From: Rhodococcus sp. 14-2483-1-2 | Lineage (GTDB): Bacteria > Actinomycetota > Actinomycetes > Mycobacteriales > Mycobacteriaceae | Assembly (NCBI RefSeq): GCF_002259405.1 | Contig: NZ_NPFW01000002.1 | Location: 356,192 to 420,191 of the forward strand | Direction of reading: 5' to 3' | Length of the DNA stretch: 64,000 nt | In this document: piece after piece, positions 43,821 to 52,272 of the stretch | Numbering within the stretch: position 1 is the first letter of the stretch | Layout: every line of letters begins with the position of its first letter | Made by a program: the position numbers and the translations under genes | Notes under the pieces: generated by a model | The model's input: only the letters and a program-made list of their open reading frames with translations | Told to the model about the DNA's origin: nothing | Database searches by the model: none

Positions 43821-46138
43821 CCGGCACGGTACATCATCTGGTGATGGGGCCGAACGAGCACGGTGTCGTCCGCTGCGCACGCGAATTGGCCTCCGCAACA
43901 GCGAGTCCGGTGGTGTCGGATCTCGAGCATCCTCCGCTCGACACTCCCCTCCACGTGCACTTCACCGACCGGCTGTTCGGCCGAACTGCAGGGGAGGCAG
44001 CGGATGCTTTCGTCGCCTTCGCGCAGCGGCACCGTGCACCGATCACCGTCACGGTGCACGATGTTCCGCAGGCATCCGACGGCCACGCGTTCGAGGCGCG
44101 GAAGGACTGCTATCGACGGGTGGCACACTGCGCCTCGGCCGTCGTCGTCTCCAGCATGCACGAGCGGCTGCTGCTCGAGGACGTCCTGGATCGTCGGCAC
44201 GACGTTCGGGTGATCCCGCTCCCGATCGGACGCGCGGCGGCGCGGACCGAGGACCGCGTCGCCCCGCGAAGAATCGTCGGAATACTCGGATTCGTCTATC
44301 CGGGCAAGGGGCACGAGGAGGTACTCGATGCCATGACGTCGCTGGACACCGATGTCGACGTTCTCTCTATCGGGTCCGCGTCACCGGGCCACGAATCCAT
44401 GATCGGCGAACTCGGTCGTGCTGCAGAGCAACTCGGGCGATCGTTCACCTCCACCGGTTTCGTTCCCGATGTCGCGCTGAACGAGCTCCTGCGGTCGGTT
44501 GCGATTCCCGTCGCATTCCACCGACACGTATCGGCATCGGGTTCGATCAATTCCTGGATCGCGGCAGGCCGTCGGCCACTCGTCCCGCGCGGTCGATACG
44601 TGGAGGAAATGGAGGCCAACTCCCCCGGCGCGCTGTGGATTCACGAGAATTCGGTCGAGTCTCTCGCCGCTGCGATGGCAGAGGCTCTGCTCCATCCCGA
44701 CAGGACATGGCAACAGCACGACGTGGTCACCTACCCCACGCTCGAGCAGGCCGCCGCGCTGTACCGCGGATTGTTCGACGAACGATGTGCGACAACGGCG
44801 ACGGAGCTACCCGACGGCCGGTGGGTGGTACCGAGCAATCGGTGGGATCTCGCCGAGCCCGTCGATCGGGATCCGCGAGTGTCCGTGGTGATCCCGTACT
44901 TTCGCCAGCAGCGTCAGCTGGAGTTCGTACTCACTGCGCTCACACTGCAGAGCTACTCGGCCTCCCTGCTACAGGTGATCGTGGCCGACGACGGGTCCCC
45001 CGAAGCACCGGACGTCGATGCCTTTCGGCCCGCTCTCGACATCACCGTCGTTCGACAGGAGGATCTCGGCTTTCGCGCAGCGGCTGCGCGCAATCTCGGC
45101 GCATCGGTCGCCGACGGGGAGATCCTGTGTTTTCTGGACGCGGACACCGTCCCCGAACCCGGGTACATCGCGGAATCGGTACGGCTGACAGGGGCCCTTC
45201 CCGATGCCCTCACCGTGGGTCGGCGACGCCACGCCGATCTGACGGGCTGGTCCGCCGAGGACGTGGCCGGATGGTTCGGCGGCGGATCGGCCGGACCGCC
45301 GGAGTTGTCCGAGCCTGCGTGGCTTCGGGACGGGTATTCCCACTCACGAGACCTGCTCGACACCGATCGACGTTCGTACCGGTACATCATCAGCGCCGTC
45401 ATGTCGTGCAGCCGTCAGCTGTTCTCCGAGATCGGTGGATTCGACGAGACATTCGTCGGATACGGCGGAGAGGACTGGGATTTCGCACATCGCGCGTACG
45501 ACGCAGGCGCCGTCCTTGCGCACCTGCCCCGAGCGGTCGCCTGGCACGACGGACCCGAATGGGCCGAGCGGACGGGCGGGGATCGCGAACGCAAGAATCT
45601 CGAAGCCCTGATGCTGTCCTCGCGCATCACCGACCCTGCCGCTCGCACGCACGGCCTCGTCTACGCCGTGCCCGAGATCGTCGTGATCGTCGATTCCGCC
45701 GGACACAGTTCGGCTTCGCTGCTCGCCACCGTCGGTTCCGTTCTGCGCGAGCAAGATTGCGCGGTGTGGATGGACGGTCCGGACGCGGCGACGTTGCGAG
45801 AGCCGTGGGGCGACGTCGACCCACGCATTCATCTGGGTCGCCCTGCCGACACCGGTCGCAGCCACGTCGTCGTGCACGTGCGCGGACTCGTGTTGTTCGG
45901 TGATCACGCTCTGCGCCGAATGCTGGCAACCGGCGCCGATCGCATGACCGTGGACGTCGGCGGCAGCGGTGTCGTCGAGTGTCGCAGTTCGCGTTCGAGT
46001 GCGCGTGCGGCGCGGTGGGCCGATGCGCTCGGTCGCGATCCGCTCGACGTGGCCGGAGAGCTCTTCGGGCACATGCACCGCACGGCCGTCGAATTCGGGA
46101 TCTCGACCGGCGAACATCAACCGAATCTGTCCTGGTGA
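43817..46138 (+). CDS. Bifunctional glycosyltransferase, GT4 fused to GT2
   Basis: 773 residues from the GTG at 43817. Residues about 1-340 form a GT4-like half (VHFTDRLFG, GILGFVYPGKGHEEVLDAM, then SGSINSWIAAGRRPLVPRG), and residues about 365-600 a GT2 half (VSVVIPYFRQQRQLEFVL, VIVADDGSPE, ARNLGASVADGEILCFLDADTVPEPGY, then GGFDETFVGYGGEDWDFAHRAYD, read in parts). A C-terminal 150 residues with VHVRGLVLFGDHALRRML are unassigned. Two transferase activities on one chain suggest successive sugar additions. It is coupled to the WcbI-like gene. Confidence 0.88.
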   Translation: MTGTVHHLVMGPNEHGVVRCARELASATASPVVSDLEHPPLDTPLHVHFTDRLFGRTAGEAADAFVAFAQRHRAPITVTVHDVPQASDGHAFEARKDCYRRVAHCASAVVVSSMHERLLLEDVLDRRHDVRVIPLPIGRAAARTEDRVAPRRIVGILGFVYPGKGHEEVLDAMTSLDTDVDVLSIGSASPGHESMIGELGRAAEQLGRSFTSTGFVPDVALNELLRSVAIPVAFHRHVSASGSINSWIAAGRRPLVPRGRYVEEMEANSPGALWIHENSVESLAAAMAEALLHPDRTWQQHDVVTYPTLEQAAALYRGLFDERCATTATELPDGRWVVPSNRWDLAEPVDRDPRVSVVIPYFRQQRQLEFVLTALTLQSYSASLLQVIVADDGSPEAPDVDAFRPALDITVVRQEDLGFRAAAARNLGASVADGEILCFLDADTVPEPGYIAESVRLTGALPDALTVGRRRHADLTGWSAEDVAGWFGGGSAGPPELSEPAWLRDGYSHSRDLLDTDRRSYRYIISAVMSCSRQLFSEIGGFDETFVGYGGEDWDFAHRAYDAGAVLAHLPRAVAWHDGPEWAERTGGDRERKNLEALMLSSRITDPAARTHGLVYAVPEIVVIVDSAGHSSASLLATVGSVLREQDCAVWMDGPDAATLREPWGDVDPRIHLGRPADTGRSHVVVHVRGLVLFGDHALRRMLATGADRMTVDVGGSGVVECRSSRSSARAARWADALGRDPLDVAGELFGHMHRTAVEFGISTGEHQPNLSW

Positions 46139-46223
46139 TGGCGAATACGGTGTGGTGGCCACTGATGGAAGAATGGGAGTCCGCGCTCGTCGGGGACGAC
46201 GTAACAGCAAGGTCGGGTGGACA

Positions 46224-46454
46224 ATGAACAGAACGCTGTATTCGATGATCTGGATGATGGCGATCATCGCCTTGGTTGCATTGATCTGGGGCACAGTCGG
46301 ATACGTGTATGCCGACGAACATCCGCTGCGCCGAGCGGCGTTCGTCGGTGGCGGAGTGTTGATCTCGGGATGGCTGCTCGTGTTCGCTGCCGTCGGCATC
46401 AAGATCTCGCGACTGAAAGCACGCAGGAGAGCAAGCAACTCCGAAGACGACTGA
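46224..46454 (+). CDS. Small membrane protein
   Basis: 76 residues with two hydrophobic segments (about 8-28 and 40-62), and a short charged C-terminus KISRLKARRRASNSEDD. The ATG at 46224 is preceded by GGTCGGGTGGA. I recognise no family. It follows the glycan cluster on the same strand by 85 bp and may be cotranscribed with it or with the next gene. Confidence 0.55.
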   Translation: MNRTLYSMIWMMAIIALVALIWGTVGYVYADEHPLRRAAFVGGGVLISGWLLVFAAVGIKISRLKARRRASNSEDD

Positions 46455-46578
46455 GGACTCGGCCGGGGTGCGGATTGAGAACGCTGTGGGCGGGTACTCC
46501 GCCTCGAAGTCTCGACGCGCACACGCCGGTCACCCGCTCGTCGAGTTCCTCTCAGTCAGTGCCGAGCAAGGGTCCTCG

Positions 46579-47292
46579 ATGGTCAATCAGCGCAGTACGT
46601 CGAAGCAGCAGCGTATTCCGGCACGGCCGGCGACTCGCGAGGAGTATCTGTCGACGTGGTCGACGCTGCACAACCACATCGATCCATCCTCGTCCGCGCT
46701 GGTCTCGGGTTGGCTCCGTGTCGTCTACTCGTTGAGCGCGCCGCTGGTGCGCGCGTCCGTCTCCGCTCACGCCGTCACCCTCACCGCCGTCGTCGTGGCA
46801 GGAGCGGCAGTGGCTCTGTCGCGACCCGGCACCTCGGCACCACTGATCGCAGCTGTACTGATCGTGATCTCCGGCCTGCTCGACGGTATCGACGGCGGAG
46901 TCGCGATGATCGGCCGTTCCCAATCCCAATGGGGGTACCTGCTCGACACCGTCGCCGATCGCTGCAGCGACCTGCTGCTACTGGCCAGCGGTCTTGCTCT
47001 CGGAGCCCCGATGCCGCTCGTCGTCGCGGTGGGCGTGACGACGTTGCTGCACGAGATGGCCCGTGCCCGCGCAGTGGGTTCCGGCATCGAGGATGTCGGC
47101 TTCCTGACGGTGTGGGAGCGTCCCTCGCGGGTGATAGCGGCTGCGGTCACGGCAACTGTCGCCGGTGCCGCCCCGGCTGCTGCCGGAACATCGGCGACCA
47201 TCGGAATGTCGGTGACGTGCGCACTCGCGGTCGTCGGGTTCACCCAGTTGATGTTCGGGTTGCATCGTCGAGCCGATCGAACTCGGCAGTGA
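46579..47292 (+). CDS. CDP-alcohol phosphatidyltransferase family protein, altered motif
   Basis: 237 residues from the ATG at 46579 (AAGGG upstream), with about six membrane segments. The active-site pattern D-x2-D-G-x2-A-R-x8-G-x3-D-x3-D is at Asp102, Asp105, Gly106, Ala109, Gly119, Asp123 and Asp127, so the metal ligands are complete, but the Arg is Met110. Family members move a phospho-alcohol from a CDP-linked donor. Loss of the Arg may change the donor, or the protein may be degenerate. The 3' end overlaps the convergent YihY gene by 53 bp. Confidence 0.8.
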   Translation: MVNQRSTSKQQRIPARPATREEYLSTWSTLHNHIDPSSSALVSGWLRVVYSLSAPLVRASVSAHAVTLTAVVVAGAAVALSRPGTSAPLIAAVLIVISGLLDGIDGGVAMIGRSQSQWGYLLDTVADRCSDLLLLASGLALGAPMPLVVAVGVTTLLHEMARARAVGSGIEDVGFLTVWERPSRVIAAAVTATVAGAAPAAAGTSATIGMSVTCALAVVGFTQLMFGLHRRADRTRQ

Positions 47293-48076
47293 CCAGCCAG
47301 CCGGCGAGAGCCAGCACATGGAACACGAACATCCACAACATGATTGCCACCCCGCCGCCGATAGCGGTGAGGCCTCCGAACGGCGCACCCAGGTCCACCG
47401 GAATCGCCAGGAACAAGATGAATCCGTGTACGAATCCGGTGACGATGGACGAGGTGACGAGTGATCCGACGATCAACGCCCGCCAGCCCACCGCGCGAGG
47501 CGCGATCACGCGATAGGTCCACGCCAACGGGACCGACAGGATCAACCACAGGCAGTTGAAGCCGAGGAACACGCGCAGCGTCATGGCACCGATTCCGCCG
47601 CCCCCGGTCAATGCGTCGAGCAACCGCGCAACGCAGAGGACGCCGGCCAGTAGGACCGGTGCCGCGGCGAAGAACGGCACCATCGCAAGCCGACCGCGCC
47701 AACCGGTGAACGATTCCCGAGTCGGTGCGAACCGCACGATCGCCCGTCGCAGACCCTCACCGTAGAACGTCGCGGGAAATATGGCGATCAGGACGCCGAT
47801 CGGTCCGAGTTCGACTCCGGCCGTAGCCAATCCATCCACTGCCGCGCGCGCACCGAGGGCGTCGGGCAGCAACGCCGACATGGCGTCGAATCCGCCACGG
47901 ACCCAGTCCGCCGACACCAACAGGGTGCAGGCGCGGATGGTGAGAAGCAGCAGCGGCACCACGGCGATGACGGCGTAGAAGGTGAGTCCGCCCGCGATCA
48001 AGGTGGTGTCCTCGCGGGCGAATCCAGCTTTGATCGCGCCGACTCCCCGCGCTGCCCGGGTGCGTATCGAGGTCAT
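47240..48076 (-). CDS. YihY/BrkB family membrane protein
   Basis: 278 residues from the ATG at 48076 with about six hydrophobic segments. The N-terminal REDTTLIAGGLTFYAVIAVVPLLLLTI is the YihY/RbN-like family signature. The family function is unsettled (originally mis-assigned as RNase BN). Its end overlaps the CDP-alcohol transferase gene by 53 bp. Confidence 0.85.
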   Translation of the reverse strand: MTSIRTRAARGVGAIKAGFAREDTTLIAGGLTFYAVIAVVPLLLLTIRACTLLVSADWVRGGFDAMSALLPDALGARAAVDGLATAGVELGPIGVLIAIFPATFYGEGLRRAIVRFAPTRESFTGWRGRLAMVPFFAAAPVLLAGVLCVARLLDALTGGGGIGAMTLRVFLGFNCLWLILSVPLAWTYRVIAPRAVGWRALIVGSLVTSSIVTGFVHGFILFLAIPVDLGAPFGGLTAIGGGVAIMLWMFVFHVLALAGWLVTAEFDRLDDATRTSTG

Positions 48077-48126
48077 CACGCGGTCATCTCGCGCGGGCAC
48101 CGAAGTACACGCCGACCGTCACGGCC

Positions 48127-48519
48127 TCATTCAAGGGTGATGTCCACTCCGTCGATGACCTTGAGAAACGGGCAGATCGACTTTGCCTGCGCCAACACTG
48201 CTTCGGCGTCGTCGGTGCCCGGGAGAGAAACCGCGAGGGCGAACCTCGCGTCGTAACCGGATGCGTCGGAGTCGGTGAGTACGACGGTGCCCCTCACCGC
48301 GAGATCGTCGACGCTGCCTCCGACGGTTCCGAGCGCGATACGCAGAGATTCGACCAGGCAGCTCGACAGTGCGGCGGCCATCAGCTGCTCGGGGTTGGTG
48401 CACTGCCCCGGCCCACCGAGTTGCTCGGGTTCGCGCACACCGAGCGAGAGGACGCCGTCGTCGGAGGTGACTCCCGTTGCGGTGGCAGAGACAGTTGCTG
48501 TGTACAGCGCGGTGTTCAT
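48127..48519 (-). CDS. Ohr/OsmC family peroxidase
   Basis: 130 residues with the two redox cysteines of organic hydroperoxide resistance proteins: Cys54 in the helix of NPEQLMAAALSSCLVES and Cys116 in KSICPFLK. Ohr enzymes reduce organic hydroperoxides with lipoylated or small thiol donors. It ends just before the YihY gene on the same strand and diverges from the ferritin-like gene. Confidence 0.88.
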   Translation of the reverse strand: MNTALYTATVSATATGVTSDDGVLSLGVREPEQLGGPGQCTNPEQLMAAALSSCLVESLRIALGTVGGSVDDLAVRGTVVLTDSDASGYDARFALAVSLPGTDDAEAVLAQAKSICPFLKVIDGVDITLE

Positions 48520-48732
48520 CGATGTCGGATGTCCAGTCGGCAGCCGATCGAAACCGCCGGAGCAGGCGAGCGCAAGACGAGACCGGAGGGTACGTGTCGA
48601 TGTTCACATATCGCACACATCAGTTTGACCGAGCCTACTCACGGGTAACGCTGCTGTCAGGGCCGAGCATCACGCTGTGACCCACAGGCATCGGCCAGAG
48701 AAAATCGACCACCCGACCGAAAGGGGAGCACC
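48520..48732. promoter_or_regulatory. Divergent region with SigF-like promoter for ferritin-like gene
   Basis: GTTT (48623-48626), a 16-base spacer, and GGGTAA (48643-48648) is an almost exact match to the actinobacterial SigF/SigB consensus, pointing at the gene starting at 48733. No OhrR/MarR gene or obvious palindrome is next to the Ohr gene. Confidence 0.6.
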
Positions 48733-49686
48733 ATGAGCACATCCACGTTGATCGCGCAGTTGCGCATCGCACTGCAGCTGACGAACACCGAAATCCAGAT
48801 CGCGGAAACTCGCGTCGTTCAGGCGCGCACCGAGGCGGTACGCAGGGAGCTGACTCAGAACGCCGCGAACGGACGCGAGCGCGCAGCAGCCATCGAGGAA
48901 GCCCTTCGCGGACTCGGCGGACTGCCCGAACTCGTCGCACCGTTCCTGGGCCGCACACTCGCTGCCGTCAAGACGGTCGCGGAGCAGGCACAGCCGTTCG
49001 ACGAGGCCCTGCTGGGCGATCTCGCACTGGAGCAGCAGCTCCTGGGCCGCGCCAAGTACATCAAGGCACTGGCAACGGCAGCCGACGAGCCCACCGTCGT
49101 CGCACTGGCGTCTCGGCTGGTCACGGCGCACAGCGCAACGGTGGAGTGGCTCGAGACCGTACTCGCGGAAGACGCCCTCGGCGGACCCGCAGCGTTGCGT
49201 CGTACTCCGTTCCAGGCCGCCGCAGGCACCGCGGTCAAGATCGTCAACGCACCGGCAACCTGGTCGGCTCGCGGACTCGATCGCGCACTGGACGCAGCTC
49301 GCGCCACCCCGGACCGCCTCGCAGCGCTTCTGGGCCGCGGCGCTCACGCCGGTGACGTGGCTGTCAGGACTCTGACGGCAAGTCGCGACGCAGCACTCGA
49401 GGCAGCCGAGGACGTCACCCGCAGCGAGGGAGTCGATTCGGTCGCCGACGCGATCCACACCGCACGGTCGGCCGGCGGAACCCTGGATGCCGACGAGTTG
49501 CCGATCGCGGACTACGACGACCTGAACGTTTCGGACGCCGTTGCCGCCATCAAGGACCTCACGAACCCGGCCGACGTTCGCACCGTCGTGACGTACGAAG
49601 AGGCACACAAGAACCGCCACGGAGTCGTGTCCGCAGGACAGACGCGCGTGGCAGCAATCGCCAAGGATGTCATCTCCGTCGACTGA
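48733..49686 (+). CDS. Ferritin-like domain protein, two-part
   Basis: 317 residues. The first 165 residues are an all-helix, Ala/Gln/Glu-rich region like the ferritin-like hypothetical family found in Nocardiaceae (NTEIQIAETRVVQARTEAVRRELTQNA, read in parts; GDLALEQQLLGRAKYIKAL). The remainder is Ala/Asp/Arg-rich with an acidic end DELPIADYDDLNVSDAVAAIKDL. Metal ligands typical of true ferritins are not obvious. AAGGGGAG precedes the ATG, and a SigF-like promoter lies upstream. The function is unknown; a stress role is inferred from the promoter. Confidence 0.75.
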   Translation: MSTSTLIAQLRIALQLTNTEIQIAETRVVQARTEAVRRELTQNAANGRERAAAIEEALRGLGGLPELVAPFLGRTLAAVKTVAEQAQPFDEALLGDLALEQQLLGRAKYIKALATAADEPTVVALASRLVTAHSATVEWLETVLAEDALGGPAALRRTPFQAAAGTAVKIVNAPATWSARGLDRALDAARATPDRLAALLGRGAHAGDVAVRTLTASRDAALEAAEDVTRSEGVDSVADAIHTARSAGGTLDADELPIADYDDLNVSDAVAAIKDLTNPADVRTVVTYEEAHKNRHGVVSAGQTRVAAIAKDVISVD

Positions 49687-49715
49687 CGACGATCGACCGA
49701 TCCTTCTGCGAATAC

Positions 49716-49747
49716 CGATGCGGCCCGTGAACTTCCGGGCCGCATCG
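49716..49747. terminator. Hairpin between ferritin-like and dehydrogenase genes
   Basis: CGATGCGGCCCG (49716-49727) pairs perfectly with CGGGCCGCATCG (49736-49747), 12 pairs with an eight-base loop, between two convergent genes. Confidence 0.8.
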
Positions 49748-49766
49748 CTGTATTCGAAGCACTCGA

Positions 49767-50948
49767 CTAGGGCTTCAGCAAGACCTTGATCGCTCCGTCC
49801 TGCTTCTTCTGGAAGATCTCGTATGCATGCGGAGCTTCCTCGATCGAAAGCTCGTGTGTGGCGAACGAATCGACACCGAGAGGATCGTCGTCACCGAGCA
49901 ACGGCAAGATGTCGTCGACCCACTTCTTGACGTTCGCCTGCCCCATGCGGAGCTGAATCTGCTTGTCGAACATGGTCATCAGCGGCAGCGGATCGGCCAT
50001 ACCTCCGTACACCCCGATGATCGAGATGGTTCCGCCGCGGCGGACGATATCGATCGCCGAGTACAACGCGCCGAGCCGATCGACACCGGCCTTCTGCATC
50101 ATCGGCGCGGCGACCGCGTCCGGGAGCATTCCGACGATCTGCTGCGCGAGTTTGCCGACCGGAGATCCGTGCGCCTCCATGCCCACCGCATCGATGACCG
50201 AGTCCGTGCCCCGACCGTCGGTCATCTCGCGAATGACGTCGCCGACGCCACCGCTGTGCTCGGCCAGGTTCACCGTCTCGATTCCCCGTGCCTCGGCGCG
50301 GGCGAGTCGCTCGGGAACGAGGTCGACGGCGATCACTCGCGCACCCTTGTGCTGTGCGATGCGCGCTGCCATGTCTCCGATGGGCCCGAGACCGAGAACC
50401 GTCACCGATCCTCCGTCGGGAATTGCCGCGTATTCGACGGACTGCCATGCGGTCGGCAACACATCGGAGAGGTAGACGAATCGCGAATCCGGCGGACCCT
50501 CCGGCACTTTGATGTGGGTGAACTGTGCCTGCGGAACGCGGAGATACTCGGCCTGACCGCCGGGAACCTGCCCGTAGAGCTTGGAGAAGCCGAACAGTGC
50601 CGCGCCCATTCCCTGCTCACGAACCTGGGTGGTCTCGCACTGGGTGTACAGGCTCGAATTGCACATGTAGCAGTGCCCACAGGAAATCTGGAACGGAATG
50701 ACCACTCGGTCTCCGACTGCCAGATCGCCTGTCTGCGAACCGACTTCCTCGACGATGCCCATCGGCTCGTGGCCGAGGATGTCACCTTCGTCCATGAAGG
50801 CACCGAGTGTTTCGTACAGATGCAGGTCCGAACCGCAAATGTTGGTGGTCGTGATCTTCACGATCGCGTCCGTCGGCAGTTCAATCCGCGGATCGGGAAC
50901 GGTGTCCACGCTGACTTTCCTCTTGCCTTGCCAGGTCACTGCGCGCAT
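49767..50948 (-). CDS. Zinc-dependent alcohol/formaldehyde dehydrogenase-like enzyme
   Basis: 393 residues of the medium-chain dehydrogenase family. Catalytic zinc ligands are ICGSDLHLYET (Cys) and LGHEPMGIVEEVG (His-Glu); the structural zinc cluster CGHCYMCNSSLYTQC has four cysteines. The coenzyme domain has GLGPIGDMAARIA. The size and wording match the glutathione-independent formaldehyde dehydrogenase / threonine-dehydrogenase-like branch. Start is the ATG at 50948. It is divergent from the haem-oxygenase-like gene. Substrate not determined. Confidence 0.88.
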   Translation of the reverse strand: MRAVTWQGKRKVSVDTVPDPRIELPTDAIVKITTTNICGSDLHLYETLGAFMDEGDILGHEPMGIVEEVGSQTGDLAVGDRVVIPFQISCGHCYMCNSSLYTQCETTQVREQGMGAALFGFSKLYGQVPGGQAEYLRVPQAQFTHIKVPEGPPDSRFVYLSDVLPTAWQSVEYAAIPDGGSVTVLGLGPIGDMAARIAQHKGARVIAVDLVPERLARAEARGIETVNLAEHSGGVGDVIREMTDGRGTDSVIDAVGMEAHGSPVGKLAQQIVGMLPDAVAAPMMQKAGVDRLGALYSAIDIVRRGGTISIIGVYGGMADPLPLMTMFDKQIQLRMGQANVKKWVDDILPLLGDDDPLGVDSFATHELSIEEAPHAYEIFQKKQDGAIKVLLKP

Positions 50949-51039
50949 GTGGTCCTTCCGATGGAACGACTCCGAAGTTCGATGTCGTGCACTGCGCATT
51001 GCCTGTTGTGACAGGTGACAAACACAGACGCCGTGAGTG

Positions 51040-51064
51040 GTTGGTACCGCCCCGCAGCGGGTAG
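51040..51064 (+). promoter_or_regulatory. Candidate SigF-type promoter directly before iron-redox gene
   Basis: GTTG (51040-51043), a 15-base spacer, GGGTAG (51059-51064), then eight bases to the ATG at 51073. If used, the message would be leaderless or nearly so, and no Shine-Dalgarno sequence is seen. Confidence 0.45.
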
Positions 51065-51072
51065 CCACCACT

Positions 51073-52080
51073 ATGACCGCGCTGTTCTCAGTCGACCCGT
51101 CCACTGCTCGCTCTCCCGCACTGCCCACCCCCTGTGGGCCGATCTCCGAGGCCATCACCCGATGCCTGACCGCGGGTGAGCCGAACGGGACTGCGATCGC
51201 GCCGGCACCGACCGAGGTCGATCCCACGTCACGAGACGTGCAACTGTCACTCCTCATCTGCTACGAGCTGCACTACCGCGGGTTCGAGGGTGTCGCAGAC
51301 GCCTGGGAATGGGACCCCGAACTCCTTCGACTCCGAGCCGCGCTCGAATCCGCCTTCCTGACGTACGTACGGGAGAACGTGGAACCCGGCACGGACGCGG
51401 TTGCGGAGATGGATGCGCTGTCCGTCGAGGCGACCTCGGGAACCGGTCCGTCATGGTTCCTGCGCGACGAGGGGACATGGGAGCAGATGTGCGAGTACTT
51501 CGTGCACCGGTCCGTCTACCACCTCAAGGAAGCCGATCCGCATGCCTGGGCCATCCCTCGATTGACGGGTTTGACCAAGGCGTCGTACGTGGCAGTCGAA
51601 TTCGACGAGTACGGCGGCGGCAAGGGCGACCGACTGCACCAGCATCTGTGGGCCGAATCGATGGTGGCCGCAAACCTCGATGCGTCGTACCTCGGCTACG
51701 TCGATCGCGTTCCGGCGCAGACACTGGCCTGGGTCAATCTCATGTCGTTGTTCGGTTTGCACCGGGGTCTGCGCGGTGCCACGGTCGGCCACCTCGCCGC
51801 GACCGAGATCACCTCGTCGCCCGGCTCGCAGCGCTATGTCGAGGGGCTGCGGAGGCTCGACGCCCCCGCGGCATGCATTGCGTTCTACGCCGAGCACGTC
51901 GAGGCCGACGCCGTGCACGAGCAGGTGCTACGTCACGACGTGGTCGGCAGTCTTCTGCGCCACGAGCCCGAACTCGCGGAAGACGTGGTGTTCGGAATGC
52001 GTGCATTGGATTTCGTCGAGAACGAACTCGCCGACCACGTGATGAGGCGATGGTCTGCCGGTCAGTCCTCGTTGGACTGA
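51073..52080 (+). CDS. Iron-containing redox enzyme, haem-oxygenase-like fold
   Basis: 335 residues, helical, of the 'iron-containing redox enzyme' family related to CADD and haem-oxygenase-like diiron proteins. Candidate metal ligands are the E-x2-H type pattern in LICYELHYRGFEG, EFDEYGGGKGDRLHQHLWAE, and FYAEHVEADAVHEQVLRHDVV. Such enzymes use a non-haem diiron site for oxidative chemistry. The start is the ATG at 51073. It is convergent with a CDGSH gene, overlapping by 19 bp. Confidence 0.8.
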   Translation: MTALFSVDPSTARSPALPTPCGPISEAITRCLTAGEPNGTAIAPAPTEVDPTSRDVQLSLLICYELHYRGFEGVADAWEWDPELLRLRAALESAFLTYVRENVEPGTDAVAEMDALSVEATSGTGPSWFLRDEGTWEQMCEYFVHRSVYHLKEADPHAWAIPRLTGLTKASYVAVEFDEYGGGKGDRLHQHLWAESMVAANLDASYLGYVDRVPAQTLAWVNLMSLFGLHRGLRGATVGHLAATEITSSPGSQRYVEGLRRLDAPAACIAFYAEHVEADAVHEQVLRHDVVGSLLRHEPELAEDVVFGMRALDFVENELADHVMRRWSAGQSSLD

Positions 52081-52250
52081 GAGGGTCGCCTCTTCGCTCG
52101 GTGGCTCGTGTCGCACAGTGGATAGTTCTTGCTGCGCCGACACGTGCACACCGCGACGACGAAGCGATCGGACTCCACTCGCGTACCGTCGTCGAGTTCG
52201 ATGTTCACCGGTCCGTCGATCAGCATCGGTCCGCCGCGAACGATTCTCAC
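52062..52250 (-). CDS. CDGSH iron-sulphur domain protein
   Basis: 62 residues from the GTG at 52250, the start that gives the usual size; a longer frame begins at 52337 and would overlap the methyltransferase gene. The signature CTCRRSKNYPLCDTSH supplies the three Cys and one His ligands (Cys35, Cys37, Cys46, His50) of a mitoNEET-type 2Fe-2S cluster. These proteins transfer electrons or clusters. It follows the HemK2-like gene by 22 bp on the same strand. Confidence 0.88.
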   Translation of the reverse strand: MRIVRGGPMLIDGPVNIELDDGTRVESDRFVVAVCTCRRSKNYPLCDTSHRAKRRPSQSNED

Positions 52251-52272
52251 CGTGGTGCGAGCAGCTGCCGAG

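Noticed and set aside
44635..45903. Second frame of 422 codons inside the fused glycosyltransferase gene
   Set aside because: It is Arg-rich, overlaps the GT4-GT2 gene in another frame of the same strand and lacks motifs.
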